From NCBI GenBank assembly GCA_013420905.1, contig JAAXNY010000001.1, positions 5,704,001 to 5,768,000 on the forward strand: a DNA stretch of 64,000 bases, given 5' to 3'. Made by a program: the position numbers and the translations under genes. The notes beneath the pieces were generated by a model, which searched no databases, was not told where the DNA came from, and saw only the letters and a list, made by a program, of their open reading frames with translations. Positions 22,574-32,600 of the stretch are shown here, in pieces. Each line of letters starts with the position of its first letter. Position 1 is the first letter of the stretch. The DNA comes from Collybia mongolica (Eukaryota; Basidiomycota; Agaricomycetes; Agaricales; Clitocybaceae).

Positions 22574-23951
22574 TCAAGCAGATATGAAGTCGTCTTCAAC
22601 CTCGGGCAAGGGCACATCAGCCGGAGCTACCTCCTCTTTATCATTGTCATCCTGGTCATGGACTTTGGTAGCGCTTGCAGTGGCAGCCTCGTCAGAGCCT
22701 CCCTCCAGAGCGGCCTCGTTCATTAGACCGTTGAGGCGAGTAACCTCGTCCATAGTGGCGTCACGACGCTTCAATAAGAAGGACACTGTATGACTGATCT
22801 CCTCCAACTCAGCGCGGTAGTTTAAAAGCATCCTACCGAGGGCTTGCTTGGTGTGTGACAAGGGATCGCCCGCGTCAGCAATCAAGCGCGCCCGCGCTAA
22901 GACTACATCGTGCTCCTTGGAGGGACGGAAGTCAATAAAGACACGAGTATCTGATACACAGTCAGTATAAAAATAGAACCATCTATTATTAGAAAATGTA
23001 CCCTCAGCAGATGCCTTTGGATCTTCATCCGGGGTGTCCTGCCTCGTACGCTTTTTGGGACGAAGAGTGCTGCCGCGGTTGAGCTCAGAACGCTTACCGT
23101 CCTGTAGGAATAAGAAACAAAGTAATAGACAGAGCAAAAACAAGAATGGGTACCTTGATGGCAGCCTTTTCAGCCTTAGTCCTTTTGACACGGGGAACCT
23201 TAATGTTCTCCTTCTCCTTGCGACTACGGGTGATTGGTCCTTCACTAAGGAGACGACTAGTCACTGGCCCAGAGACAGTAGCGCTAGCCGTAGCGCCGGA
23301 ATCAATGACCATATTCTTGAGTAAAGAAGAGACGCCATTGAGTATGTCGCGCACTGACAGCGCGGTAGCTAAAAAGAAACATACCGAGTCAGTACCAGAC
23401 ATTTCAATGTCACCGTCATATTCACCGCCAGCAATGACCTCGCCTGGAATAGCGGGACTATCCGCATCACCACCAGTAGCAGGGACCTAGTACCAGAAAA
23501 CCATGGTTTAAGAACAGTACAGTGCAAGATAAGGTAAAAAGCGCGCACCGCGGTTTGAGACAGGTGCTCGGTGCGGACCTTTTCACGGTGACGGTGAATA
23601 GCGGCAGTAAGAGTCACAATGTTGCGGTAGACGGGCTCTTGAAGTAACTCGGGGTATACATGTTGTAGTCCCTGGAATGCTTTACGGACGCCAAAGATAA
23701 CATTCTGCCAGGACCGCTCCGTCAAAACCATTTTGGACTCAGTCAGGAGTAGCTGTAAATTGTAAAAGTTGTTACGATAACGGCGTATATAAGTTAATTG
23801 GTAAAAAGTGTACCGCGGTTTCGCCTAACTTCCGGACGCTGACCCTTTGTTCAACAAGGGTGTCCATTGATAAACGAGCTTGAAAGGTGTGCCACTGAGC
23901 TTGGACCATCTTGAAGTTCTCGATATCTTGATAGTTGGGGGGGCTAGTCAT
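22574..23951 (-). CDS. Antisense accessory gene B of the LTR element, four exons, 400 aa, unknown function
   Basis: Exons are 23951-23814, 23752-23549, 23486-23154 and 23101-22574. Introns of 52-62 bp are all GT-AG and in phase 0. The start is MTSPPNYQDIENFKMVQAQW. Two basic stretches look like nuclear signals (RVKRTKAEKAAIK at the exon 3 end, PKKRTRQD in exon 4). The C-terminal exon has a helical region (KQALGRMLLNYRAELEEISH) and a very acidic end. There is no match to gag, env or known enzymes that I recognise. It lies tail-to-tail with pol and downstream of gene A on the same strand. That all four exons are intact argues for selection or very recent capture. Confidence 0.8.
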
Positions 23952-24646
23952 AATGATGCAGAGGAAATTGATTCTTCGAACCAGAACGTTGTAAAGAGAG
24001 TATAATAGAGTTGGGCGATGTCTTGGGACAAAAAGCACAGCCAGTGCCCTTTTTATACCTCTACGACTAGAGAAGTGCTACCCAGTCTCTCATTCGTTGC
24101 GCGCGTTCTATCCCCAGAAAAATCTATACATTTCAACTGAACAGGTCCGAGACGCGTGCCTAATTGAAATGCTGGGCCCAATTAAAAAAAAAGGAGCTCC
24201 GTAAAAATTCATGTGGAGCGCGGCAGTGTCCGCATGACAACTGGGACAGTTGTTATCAGTGTTGAGGGGGAGATGGGTATAAGCAAAATCGAATTGGAAA
24301 AACCTTACCAAGGTTACAAGGATTGAAATAGATTGTCTATAAAAAGTCAGTGATTGCGCCACGGTTTTTAATGATCGAGAGAATTGCACCAGAATTAAAC
24401 CGTACTATTTATAACTTAAGTAGCCGGGGCAAGGGCGGAAGCTTTCTTATGAAGACAATAGAACCACAGCCAAATCAATAGCATTGTTTATAGTCCGAGG
24501 GACTGTATGTAAGACAAAGTGTTGGACTTCAATTAATAAAATTGAAGCCCAACGAAAGGCGGGGGAATAAGTGATATGTAAGGGCACTAGGGCCCGGGAA
24601 AACACATATAGAAAGAAAACGTAGGTGGGGGGGGGGCGCGGCGCGG
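23952..24646. other. Spacer between the two antisense genes
   Basis: About 700 bp, fairly AT-rich with an A-run at 24184-24192 and a G-run at 24626-24636. It probably contains the promoter of gene B (minus strand, near 24000-24060) and the terminator of gene A. A 93-codon open frame on the minus strand (24389-24108) has no supporting feature. Confidence 0.4.
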
Positions 24647-26596
24647 CTACTCCTCCTCGCTGTCAGGCACGGACGCAGAAGATCTTGACGACGAAGAACT
24701 GTCATCAACCTCTACTTCTTCTTCCAAGGGCGGCCAAGGGAGATTCTGGAAGTCCGCGTAGAAGAGGAGGGCGCTCTCCGTGGCTGGCGTAGTCAGCAAG
24801 AGGTTTTGAAGGCCCTCCAGGCCTTCCTCCTCGTACAACCTACCAATGGTGCCAACTATGCGCGCCAACAAGGAGTCGCGCATTTCAAGCGCGCGGTTAG
24901 CGGCCTGAATGACCTCCGCGGCAAGGGTGTCCGCGTCGCCGAGCTGAGCATAGGCTTCAGCAACCGCTAGTAGAATAAGTAAAATCAGTAGTAAACAAAA
25001 AGACGGAAAGAAGATGGCTTACTAGAAATGCCCGCACCAAGCATGGGCCCCAGATCCTCACGGAGCCTAGCACGCTTCTGGGGAGTGAGGCTGAAGCTGC
25101 ACTTCCCCTTCTTGGCGGTGGCGCATTCCACGCACGGTTTACCCCAACCGTTGAAGGTGCACTCAATGTCGCCGCGGGTGGCGCACATCGTGCAAGGATA
25201 GCCCACCTAGTAAAAATGATCAGTAACAAGAAATAAAGTAGTAATAAACATACGGAAGAGCGCCGCGGCGCAAGGTCAGCCAGCAGGGAGGTAATGGGGG
25301 ACTGTAGCGGCGTCAGCTCCCGGTTGGGAACCAGCGCGTGCTTGCGGCGTGTCGCCTGTGCCCTATCCCTAGAGCGAGTGGTCTTACGCGACCGACGAGG
25401 AGAAGGGGCCGCGGGAGGCAACAACTCCGCGAACCCCTCTTGAGCCAACTGGCGGGCGATCTCATCATCGAAGAGCCGAAGTTCAGGGACTTCAACCTTC
25501 ACCAGCGGCTGCCCAGAGGACTAAGGAGATAAAGATGAGTAAAAGTAAATGACTTCAAGAGAGAAAAGAGACATACCGGGCCTGCTTCCGAGGGACGCGG
25601 CGCGGAAGCACTGCCAGTCCCCTGGGCGCGCGACATGTCGGACTAGAATTTTGAAATCAAGTCAGCAATAATGTGAAACTCGTAAAGTAAAGGATATACC
25701 TGGGGAACCGCACGGCCTTTGCCCTTGGACCCAGCTGTACGCTTCCGCTTGAGGGGCTATTAAAATAAGTCAACTACCGAAGAAAAGTAATAAAAAGCAG
25801 TAATAAACGAACCGCGGGTACCAAGACCGGGGAGCGCGCCGGCAAGGGCGCGGCGGACCAACTGTCCCGGTACTGATGGTAACGGCGCGGTGCGCCAACC
25901 ATGCGAGGAGGGACGAGGAAAGTATCCTGAAAGATACTTTCACCATTGTCGCGCTCGAAGCGCGACCCCACCTGGTCCAGGACTTGCTCCACAGTGGGAG
26001 CCTGGCCCTAAAGTAAAAGGTAGTCAGCTTGACAAGGGCAGGCAGAGTAAAGAAGTAAACAAGTCACTTACCAGAAGAATGGAATTGTGGCCCAGGTCAG
26101 TCGATATGACCGTGCGCCAGGAAGACCACGAAGCCTCGCGCGCGTCGACTGGGATGCGCATCACTTGAAGGTGAAGCGCGCGCAGGAGGAGAATAGCCGG
26201 ATATGGCAGCGAAAAACGCGCGCCACGGACCACGCCAGTGATGGCATCCTGAGACCAGTAAATAAGTAAAAGGTTTTAATAAGTAAAAGATGGGCGTACG
26301 ATGAGCATGGAGCAGTGATCGACGAAGTCAATCAACTCGTCGAGGTCAAGGGGGCCCTGATGGTCCATACGGGGCGCGAGTTCCTCGGCCATAATAATCC
26401 ACCCTTGCTCCATGGCGACAAAGACATCGCCCTCGGCATCTTCAAGGAGGTCGGAAAATGAGGGGACCGGCTGGTCCACATAGACCATAGTGGGGGAACG
26501 GCCCTCAGTCGGTAGAATCGCGGCAGAGAGCGAGAGAGACAGCGCGGAAGGCGAGCGCAGAGCACGAGCCATGGCGGAAGTAGAAGTGGAAGACAT
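24647..26596 (-). CDS. Antisense accessory gene A of the LTR element, eight exons, 520 aa, Zn2Cys6-like cluster
   Basis: Exons are 26596-26300, 26248-26072, 26007-25813, 25756-25700, 25642-25577, 25520-25254, 25206-25023 and 24966-24647. All seven introns (47-64 bp) are GT-AG and frame is kept throughout. The start is MSSTSTSAMARALRSPSALS. A basic region (RRSRKTTRSRDRAQATRRK) in exon 6 precedes a cysteine cluster at residues 358-389: C-x2-C-x7-C-x8-C-x2-C-x7-C. This is close to the fungal Zn(II)2Cys6 DNA-binding pattern (usually x6 in the first loop). The tail is Glu/Ser-rich. I infer a nuclear nucleic-acid-binding role, perhaps in regulating or targeting the element; that is not shown. Confidence 0.82.
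25117..25195 (-). other. Zn2Cys6-like cysteine cluster in gene A (domain span within exon 7)
   Basis: Key residues are C358, C361, C369, C378, C381 and C389. The second half reads GKPCVECATAKKGKC, with Lys after the fifth Cys as in DNA-contacting loops of binuclear clusters. Confidence 0.6.
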
Positions 26597-27036
26597 TTCT
26601 GTTTGAAAAGGTTGGAGCGTTTGAGCGATGCAGATAGCAAAGAGATTTAGAAATGGGCTATAAAGTCCAAATTGTCTAAAACTTAGCAAGGACGCGAGCT
26701 TTTTAAAACGCACAACCCTGCATTGCGAAGCTCTAAAGAACAAACAGGAGTACCGATCTCTTGCTGAAGTGTCAGAAACATAACGAGAAAAATGTCCAGA
26801 TGACTGAAATATCTGTAAAGCGATGTCCAAATGTCAAGTACTCTCTCAGGAGACGTATATAACTGTCACGATCCTGATGGGAAGTAAACCTCTGGGCTCG
26901 ATCCCAACATCGCGCGCCTACCTGTCTAAAAGCGGAACCGTTGTAACATTGTACTGAAAGATTAGACGCGTGCAGACCCGAAGTATTGGACCAACCTGCC
27001 GGCAAAGAGAGACTGAGGACAGTCTACATTTGTGGT
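26597..27036 (-). promoter_or_regulatory. Probable antisense promoter region of gene A
   Basis: 440 bp without a supported gene between the gene A start and the polypurine tract. It must drive minus-strand transcription if gene A is expressed. I see no clear TATA box close to the start. Confidence 0.35.
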
Positions 27037-27046
27037 ATGGGGGAGA
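27037..27046 (+). promoter_or_regulatory. Polypurine tract
   Basis: ATGGGGGAGA lies directly before the TG of the 3' LTR, the place where plus-strand DNA synthesis is primed. Confidence 0.75.
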
Positions 27047-28263
27047 TGATAGGGCCCGAAATTGTTTGCACTTATAAAGTCAACAAGTAAGGCTATTAGT
27101 GTCATTTCTAATAACCAAGTAAGCAGTAATAAAGGATTAGAGTCGAGCTCCGAGACGGCTAATCAGAGTGAACTAGTCTAATGGATAATACACTATCAGT
27201 ACAGAGGACTATGAGTACGGTCTATTATTAGTCCTATTCACCATGCCCGGTTACAACCTCGGTGTCTTAGTTCATAAGTAACCGTTGTAGTATGATATCA
27301 TTAGTCCGGGGATCATCATTAATAGGAGAAGTAATTGTAAATTCGGGACTTGCACAACCCGATCCTAGTCAGGGGTACTTGGTGTTAACTACCGGAAGTG
27401 ACGGGACACCGTGAATAGCAACCAGGACAATCAGGAGGAGTAAACGACAGTGCCGCGCTGTTTTAAATAACAGAGCGCGCGGTCGGGACTTGATAAGAGT
27501 TTAGCCAGCTCTTTCAATATTTGATAAGTAACCAGTAAACGACATAATTGGCACGCATGGCGCGCGCGCCAAGTTGTAGTAGACGCGTCAGTATTGAATA
27601 CAGATTCTTGGCGCGCGGGAGCGCGGTTCCGTGTAAAATTTACAATTCCATATGATATTTAGTTTGTACATTATAAATAGACTGTAGATGAGTAGCGCTA
27701 AGGCAAGGAATCTTGCCCCCACTTCGCGCTACTATAGAGTATACAAATCACATTTGTTAAAAACACTATTGCGTGCCCGAATTAAGGATCAGATTGCTTC
27801 AACGTGTCTTGATTGGAATTGATTGAAGAACTACAGAATTAAAGAGACTTAGTTCACTTGGAACTTAGTATCGTATTGTCCGTTGGAATTACTAGGCACT
27901 TGGCCTTAGTGCACTTGGCACTGTATTGTTTGATAAGTCGCTTGGACTTACAGATCCGTTTGGGATCATTAATAATTGAACGTACACTTGGTACCCAGTC
28001 TATTGGATCGAGAAATATTATAAATATACCTAGCAGGTTTATAAACCTGTGTTGAAGCTTTTGTCTGAATCAAACCCGTTGGGAGATCATTGAAAAGGGC
28101 TTTGGCTAGTACTATTCAAAGCTTAGTGCTTCTAAGCACTTGAACCCGAACTCAAAACAGGCGATTCCTACTGTTCGTGTGTTGATTGTTAAGTTTGGTG
28201 TGTGTGTGTAAGGGATTACATTTCATAGCATCAGCGCACTTATAGCCCAGGAGCCCCCTTTCA
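27047..28263 (+). repeat. 3' LTR
   Basis: Same length as the 5' LTR and identical wherever I compared them. It contains the TATAAATAG box at 27672-27680 and ends CCCCCTTTCA before the CCGC target duplication. Confidence 0.95.
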
Positions 28264-28501
28264 CCGCTGCACATGGTGGATCCCATAGAGCGTGTCGTTG
28301 CTGGCATACCAGCATCGGGCGTTGGTTCGTTGGTCGGCATTGGGCAATGTTGGGTGCGTTGGCAGTTGGTGCATTGGCGGTCGTTGATGTGGTTGAAGAT
28401 AATCAACGAAGACGTGGCAACAGTAATGTGACCGTGGCATGTGCCCGTAATCATGTGACTGAAACACGTAGACTTGAGGCCGTGTATCTTTCAGCTATGA
28501 A
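28264..28501. other. Right flank of the LTR element (host DNA)
   Basis: It contains the ATG (minus strand, 28274-28272) of the gene split by the insertion, and GTTGG/CATTGG-rich sequence that is probably its promoter side. Confidence 0.45.
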
Positions 28502-28885
28502 TGCCAGTCTGGCCTAACGGTTATGAATGTCAAAAATATTATGTAATGCTTCTGCCTGTGCACGTTCAAATCTCATTGGGTGCAAATTTTTCAGCACTGT
28601 TATATTAGGTCATTCAGTTACATAATTTGAGTCAATAAAAATTACATTAATAATCTGATTAGAAATAATATTAGTCAGCATCTGGCTGTGCGGACTCTGC
28701 CAGCTGTCCAGCTGTGCTTGTCCATGTGTCTGCGTGAAATCACGTGGATTGACGCAGACTCGGCGCAGATGCGGACTATCATCTGACTGAGCGTCCTGCC
28801 AAATGAGTCTGTGCAGAGTCCGTGTGTCTGCATGGAGTCCGCACAGAGTCCGCACGGGTTATGTGGCTTAGTGTAAAGACCTCCA
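28502..28885 (+). repeat. tRNA-derived SINE-like element with GTCCGCAC tail
   Basis: A pol III A-box match (TGGCCTAACGG, 28510-28520) and a B-box match (GTTCAAATC, 28564-28572) are spaced about as in a long-variable-arm tRNA. An AT-rich middle follows, then a tail with repeated GAGTCCGCAC/GGACTC words ending ATGTGGCTTAGTGTAAAG. A second copy is at 36950-37310. Confidence 0.55.
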
Positions 28886-28889
28886 TGCT

Positions 28890-30334
28890 GTGCAGATGTC
28901 AATTTCTATATTAATCCACATGAGCATCATGCTAAACTTGCAGAGCTCTGTTTTTCACTCATGGAGAAACACCTTCATCAGGATATGCATGGCTTTGAAG
29001 GCCTGGATAAATTTGAAGCCAATACTGAAATGGGAGATAAAAGAACAAAGAATGTAACCTATGAACTAAAGTATGCTTGCATGTATTGGGCAGCCCACCT
29101 GAGGAAATATGGCTATCATAGCTCAGAAAGGCCGCTTCCATTACTCAATAAGTTTGCTTTTACTCATCTACTACATTGGATTGAGGTTCTTAGCCTGGTT
29201 GGAAAAGTTGCATATCCAGTATTGAATGTTGCACACCAGGTATTAGTGAGTTAGCCTTTCAATTCTTAAAAGCCTATCTGATGCAGCTGTTCAGATACAG
29301 TGGAAAGTCTCAGGGATGTCCAAACTAATGGAAATACTTAGGGATGGGTGTTGATGTGTTGCTAAGTTCTATGAGACTCTTAAAGTATCTGGGGGTCACA
29401 TCTATTATTCTGCTTTGCCTTTTATGCCAGTAGAAAGTCAGATCTACAAGGCTTATAAAGGGTCTGTCAGAGATATAGCAACTGTATTGCAAGGGGATAA
29501 AGAGTGGAATCCTCTGCTAGCTTCTCTGGAGGGCCATTCAGATGAAGTTTATTGTATTGCATTCTCACCTGATGGCTCCAGGTTGGCTTCTGGCTCTTCT
29601 GACAGAACTGCCAAGCTTTGGGATGGGCTCACAGGAGCTCACACTGCAACTCTGGAGGGCCATTCAGAACTGTTACATTCTCACCTGATGGCTCCAGGCT
29701 GGCCTCTGGCTCTTATGACAAGACTGTCAAGCTTTGGGATGGGTTCACAGGAGCTTATATTGCGACTCTGAAGGGCCATTCAGACCGTGTCAGAACTGTT
29801 GCATTCTCACCTGATGGATCCAGGCTGGCCTCTGGCTCCTATGTTGTCAAGATTTGGGATGGATTCACAGGAGCTCACATTGCAACTCTGGGGGGCCATT
29901 ATGACTTGATCAGAAGTGTTACATTCTTTCCTGATGAATATGGCTTCTCTTATTTGCTCATTTCAAAAGATTTCAGTGGAGTCATCAAGTACTGGAATTA
30001 TTCCACTGGTGATCCTATGTTACTTTCTGGTCCTACTCCCCAGCTCTCTTCTTCAACTATCCAACCTGATGTTCCTGGTAGTGCTATTCCCCCTATTACC
30101 CCTTTATACTCTATGGCAACTAGCACAGCAGACCTGACTGGTTTGCTACCCATTCCATATACTCTGAAAAACAATACTATTCAGCATGTTGCAAGCTCTA
30201 CTACACTCCTCCAACTTCCTTCTGAATTTCATGGTCCACTTGACCATGCATTCTATTCTCACTCTTTAGCTATGGGATATATAAATGGAAGGGTTATCAT
30301 CATACATCTTCCCTCACTACCCTATGTAGTCTAG
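28890..30334 (+). pseudogene. NACHT-WD40 (NLR-like) protein, 5'-truncated and frameshifted
   Basis: Sequence begins inside the linker of the family (HHAKLAELCFSLMEKHL), then YACMYWAAHLRKYG and LLNKFAFTHLLHWIEVLSLV. A likely intron starts at 29240. The next part has a stop or frame break near 29355 before HIYYSALPFMP. WD40 repeats follow from 29530. About 14 bases are missing near 29674, which shifts the frame. The C-terminal tail resembles that of the gene at 2-715. No NACHT domain is present upstream, where a SINE-like repeat ends. Confidence 0.8.
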
Positions 30335-30735
30335 TTCACTTGGCTCCAAGTTTTCATAGCCAGATTTATATAAATAGTCAGATACATTCCAATCTATAGC
30401 AGTCCCCTGCATGACAGAACAAGTGCCCTGAGCAATACTGATATAAAAATACATCATTCCCCTCAAATTCATTTTTTGTGCAAGTACAAGTCATTTGTAT
30501 ATCCCTACAAAGAACAAAGCAGAGGGTTGGATATATACATATGTCATATGTCATTGGAATCACTAGAGCATAAATTAATATTAGTTCCACAGATGACTGG
30601 GAGATTGCATGTGAATTGATGTGATGTGACACATTCCACATTTTGGGTGTCCATGTACCAACATCATCCCAGCACCCCTTCCAATCCCTGGCCATGCACT
30701 AGTGGCTCCACATTGCCATACAGTCCCCATTTCAC
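30335..30735 (+). repeat. Downstream flank duplicate of 716-1085
   Basis: Same motif order as the flank of the first WD40 gene. CG dinucleotides of that copy are TG or CA here (TGATGTGATGTGACA). Confidence 0.7.
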
Positions 30736-30737
30736 TC

Positions 30738-30845
30738 TGTACTTTACACTGAGCCACATGTCCTTGTGGACTCTGCATGGACTGCACAGACTCACACAGA
30801 CTCCATGTGGACTCCACAGAGTCCATGCAGACTCACTTACTTTCT
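30738..30845 (-). repeat. GTCCGCAC-type repeat tail, CpG-decayed copy
   Basis: ACTTTACACTGAGCCACATG followed by GTCCTTGTGGACTCTGCATG is the reverse complement of the SINE tail end. GGACTC and GAGTCC words alternate after it. Confidence 0.6.
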
Positions 30846-31028
30846 TTTACTATTAGTGTACAGTACTTACTGTCTTTCTTATAACATGATAACAAATACT
30901 ATATATTGATAATAAATACAACATTATAGTAATCTAATATGGGTAGGGGCCCCTGCTGCCCCCACTGCCCCTGTTGCCCTTGTCACCATTGTTTTCCACT
31001 CCAGGTTGTGCAGGATGGGCCCCCACAG
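30846..31028. other. Short spacer, nothing recognised
   Basis: AT-rich, then a C-rich stretch with GCCCCTGCTGCCCCC at 30948-30962. Confidence 0.35.
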
Positions 31029-32244
31029 TGAAAGGGGGCTCCTGGGCTATAAGTGCGCTGATGCTATGAAATGTAATCCCTTACACACACACACCAAACC
31101 TAACAATCAACACACGAACAGTAGGAATCGCCTGTTTTGAGTTCGGGTTCAAGTGCTTAGAAGCACTAAGCTTTGAATAGTACTAGCCAAAGCCCTTTCC
31201 AATGATCTCTCAACGGGTTTGATTTAGACAAAAGCTTCAACACAGGTTCAAAAACCTGCTAGGTATATTTATAATATCTCTCGATCCAATAGACTGAGTA
31301 CCAAGTGTACGTTCAATTATTAATGATCCCAAGCGGATCTATAAGTCCAAGCGACTTATCAAACAATACAGTGCCAAGTGCACTAAGGCCAAGTGCCTAG
31401 TAATTCCAATGGACAATACGGTACTAAGTTCCAAGTGAACTAAGTTTCTTTAATTCTGTGGTTCTTCAATCAATTCCAATCAAGACACGTTGAAGCAATC
31501 TGATCCTTAATTCAGGCACGCAATAGTGTTTTAACAAATGTGATTTGTATACTCTATAGTAGCACGAAGTGGGGGCAAGATTCCTTGCCTTAGCACTACT
31601 CATCTACAGTCTATTTATAGTGTACAAACTAAATATCATACGGAATTGTAAATTTTACACGGAACCGCGCTCCCGCGCGCCAAGGATCTGTATTCAATGC
31701 TGATGCGTCCTCTACAACTTGGCACGCGCGCCATGCGTGCCAATTATGCCGTTTACTGGTTACTTATCAAATATTGAAAGAGCTGGCTAAACTCTTATCA
31801 AGTCACGACTGCGCGCTTTGTTATTTAAAACAGCGCGGCACTGTCATTTACTCCTCCTGATTGTCCCAGTTGCTATTCACGGGGTCCCGTTGCTTCTGGT
31901 AGTTAACACCAAGTACCCCTGACTAGGATCGGGTTGTGCAAGTCCCGAATTTACAATTACTTCTCCTATTAATGATGATCCCCGGACTAATGATATCATA
32001 CTACAATGGTTACTTATGAACTAAGACACCGAGGTTGTAACCGGGCATGGTGAATAGGACTAATAATAGACCGTACTCATAGTCCTCTGTACTGATAGTG
32101 TATTATCCATTAGACTAGTTCACTCTGATTAGCCGTCTTGGAGCTCGACTCTAATCCTTTATTACCGTTTACTTGGTTATTAGAAATGATACTAATAGCC
32201 TTACTTGTCGACTTTATAAGTGCAAACAATTTCGGGCCCTATCA
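31029..32244 (-). repeat. Near full-length gypsy LTR, reversed, without target duplication
   Basis: It starts TGAAAGGGGGCTCC and ends GGGCCCTATCA, so both LTR ends are present (1,216 bp). Flanks CACAG and ATGGC do not match, so it is not a simple solo LTR with preserved duplication. Divergence from the young LTR is moderate. Confidence 0.85.
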
Positions 32245-32600
32245 ATGGCATTGTCAGTGGCCTGGGTAGTGGCAGTGGCGGCACTGGCATGATCCAGCAC
32301 TGGCCGTTTTTCTTGCTGTCATCCCCATCATTCTTAGTTGTCATCCTTGTGGTGGTGGTTGTCATCTTTGTCCTCATTCTAGTTGTTGTCCTTCATTGTT
32401 GTTGTCATGCCTTTGTTGGTACAGCTGCTGCTGCTGCTGTTGCCATCATGGCTGCAGGTCTTGTTGTCATGGTTGCTGCTGCTGCTGCTGCCTCCATTGT
32501 TGTTGTTGTTGTTGCTGTTGTTATTGTTGTTGTTGTTGTCATCTTCCAGGTGCGCCAGGGCACCCTGGGTGTTGGCAGCCATGTCCTTCTCATCTCAGGT
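32245..32600 (-). pseudogene. Fragment related to the start of the gene at 11649-13474
   Basis: The minus strand reads an Asn/Ser-rich start (AHLEDDNNNNNNNSNNNNNN). The DNA block GTTGTTGTTGCTGCTG and the GCTGCAGGTCTTGTTG motif recur at 42.02-42.24 kb and, more weakly, at 13.37-13.43 kb. No intact frame leads to the rest of that gene. Confidence 0.45.

Larger units (their letters stand above)
14037..28263 (+). mobile_element. Complete Ty3/gypsy-type LTR retrotransposon, 14,227 bp, with two antisense genes
   Basis: Two LTRs of 1,217 bp (TG...CA) show no difference that I could see. The 4-bp sequence CCGC lies directly outside each end (14033-14036 and 28264-28267). In order: 5' LTR, primer binding site, gag, protease, reverse transcriptase-RNase H-integrase, two intron-containing genes on the opposite strand, polypurine tract, 3' LTR. 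The RT-RNase H-IN order is that of the Ty3/gypsy group. All sense ORFs are long and open, and both antisense genes are intact, so the element is young and perhaps active. Its 14-kb size is well above the 5-7 kb usual for simple elements of the group; the antisense genes and long LTRs account for the excess. Confidence 0.95.

Noticed and set aside
23369..23384. Possible 16-bp intron (GTATGT...TTTTTAG) in gene B
   Set aside because: Far too short to be spliced, and the frame reads through it without a stop, so I treat it as exon.
24108..24389. 93-codon minus-strand frame between the two antisense genes
   Set aside because: AT-rich, overlaps the expected promoter of gene B, no splice or domain support.
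28502..28590. Functional tRNA gene
   Set aside because: A and B boxes are present, but the acceptor stem and anticodon arm do not pair, so a SINE head is the better reading.
31029..32244. Simple solo LTR with target duplication
   Set aside because: Both ends are present but the flanks CACAG and ATGGC do not match, so I list it as an LTR without claiming a clean solo origin.
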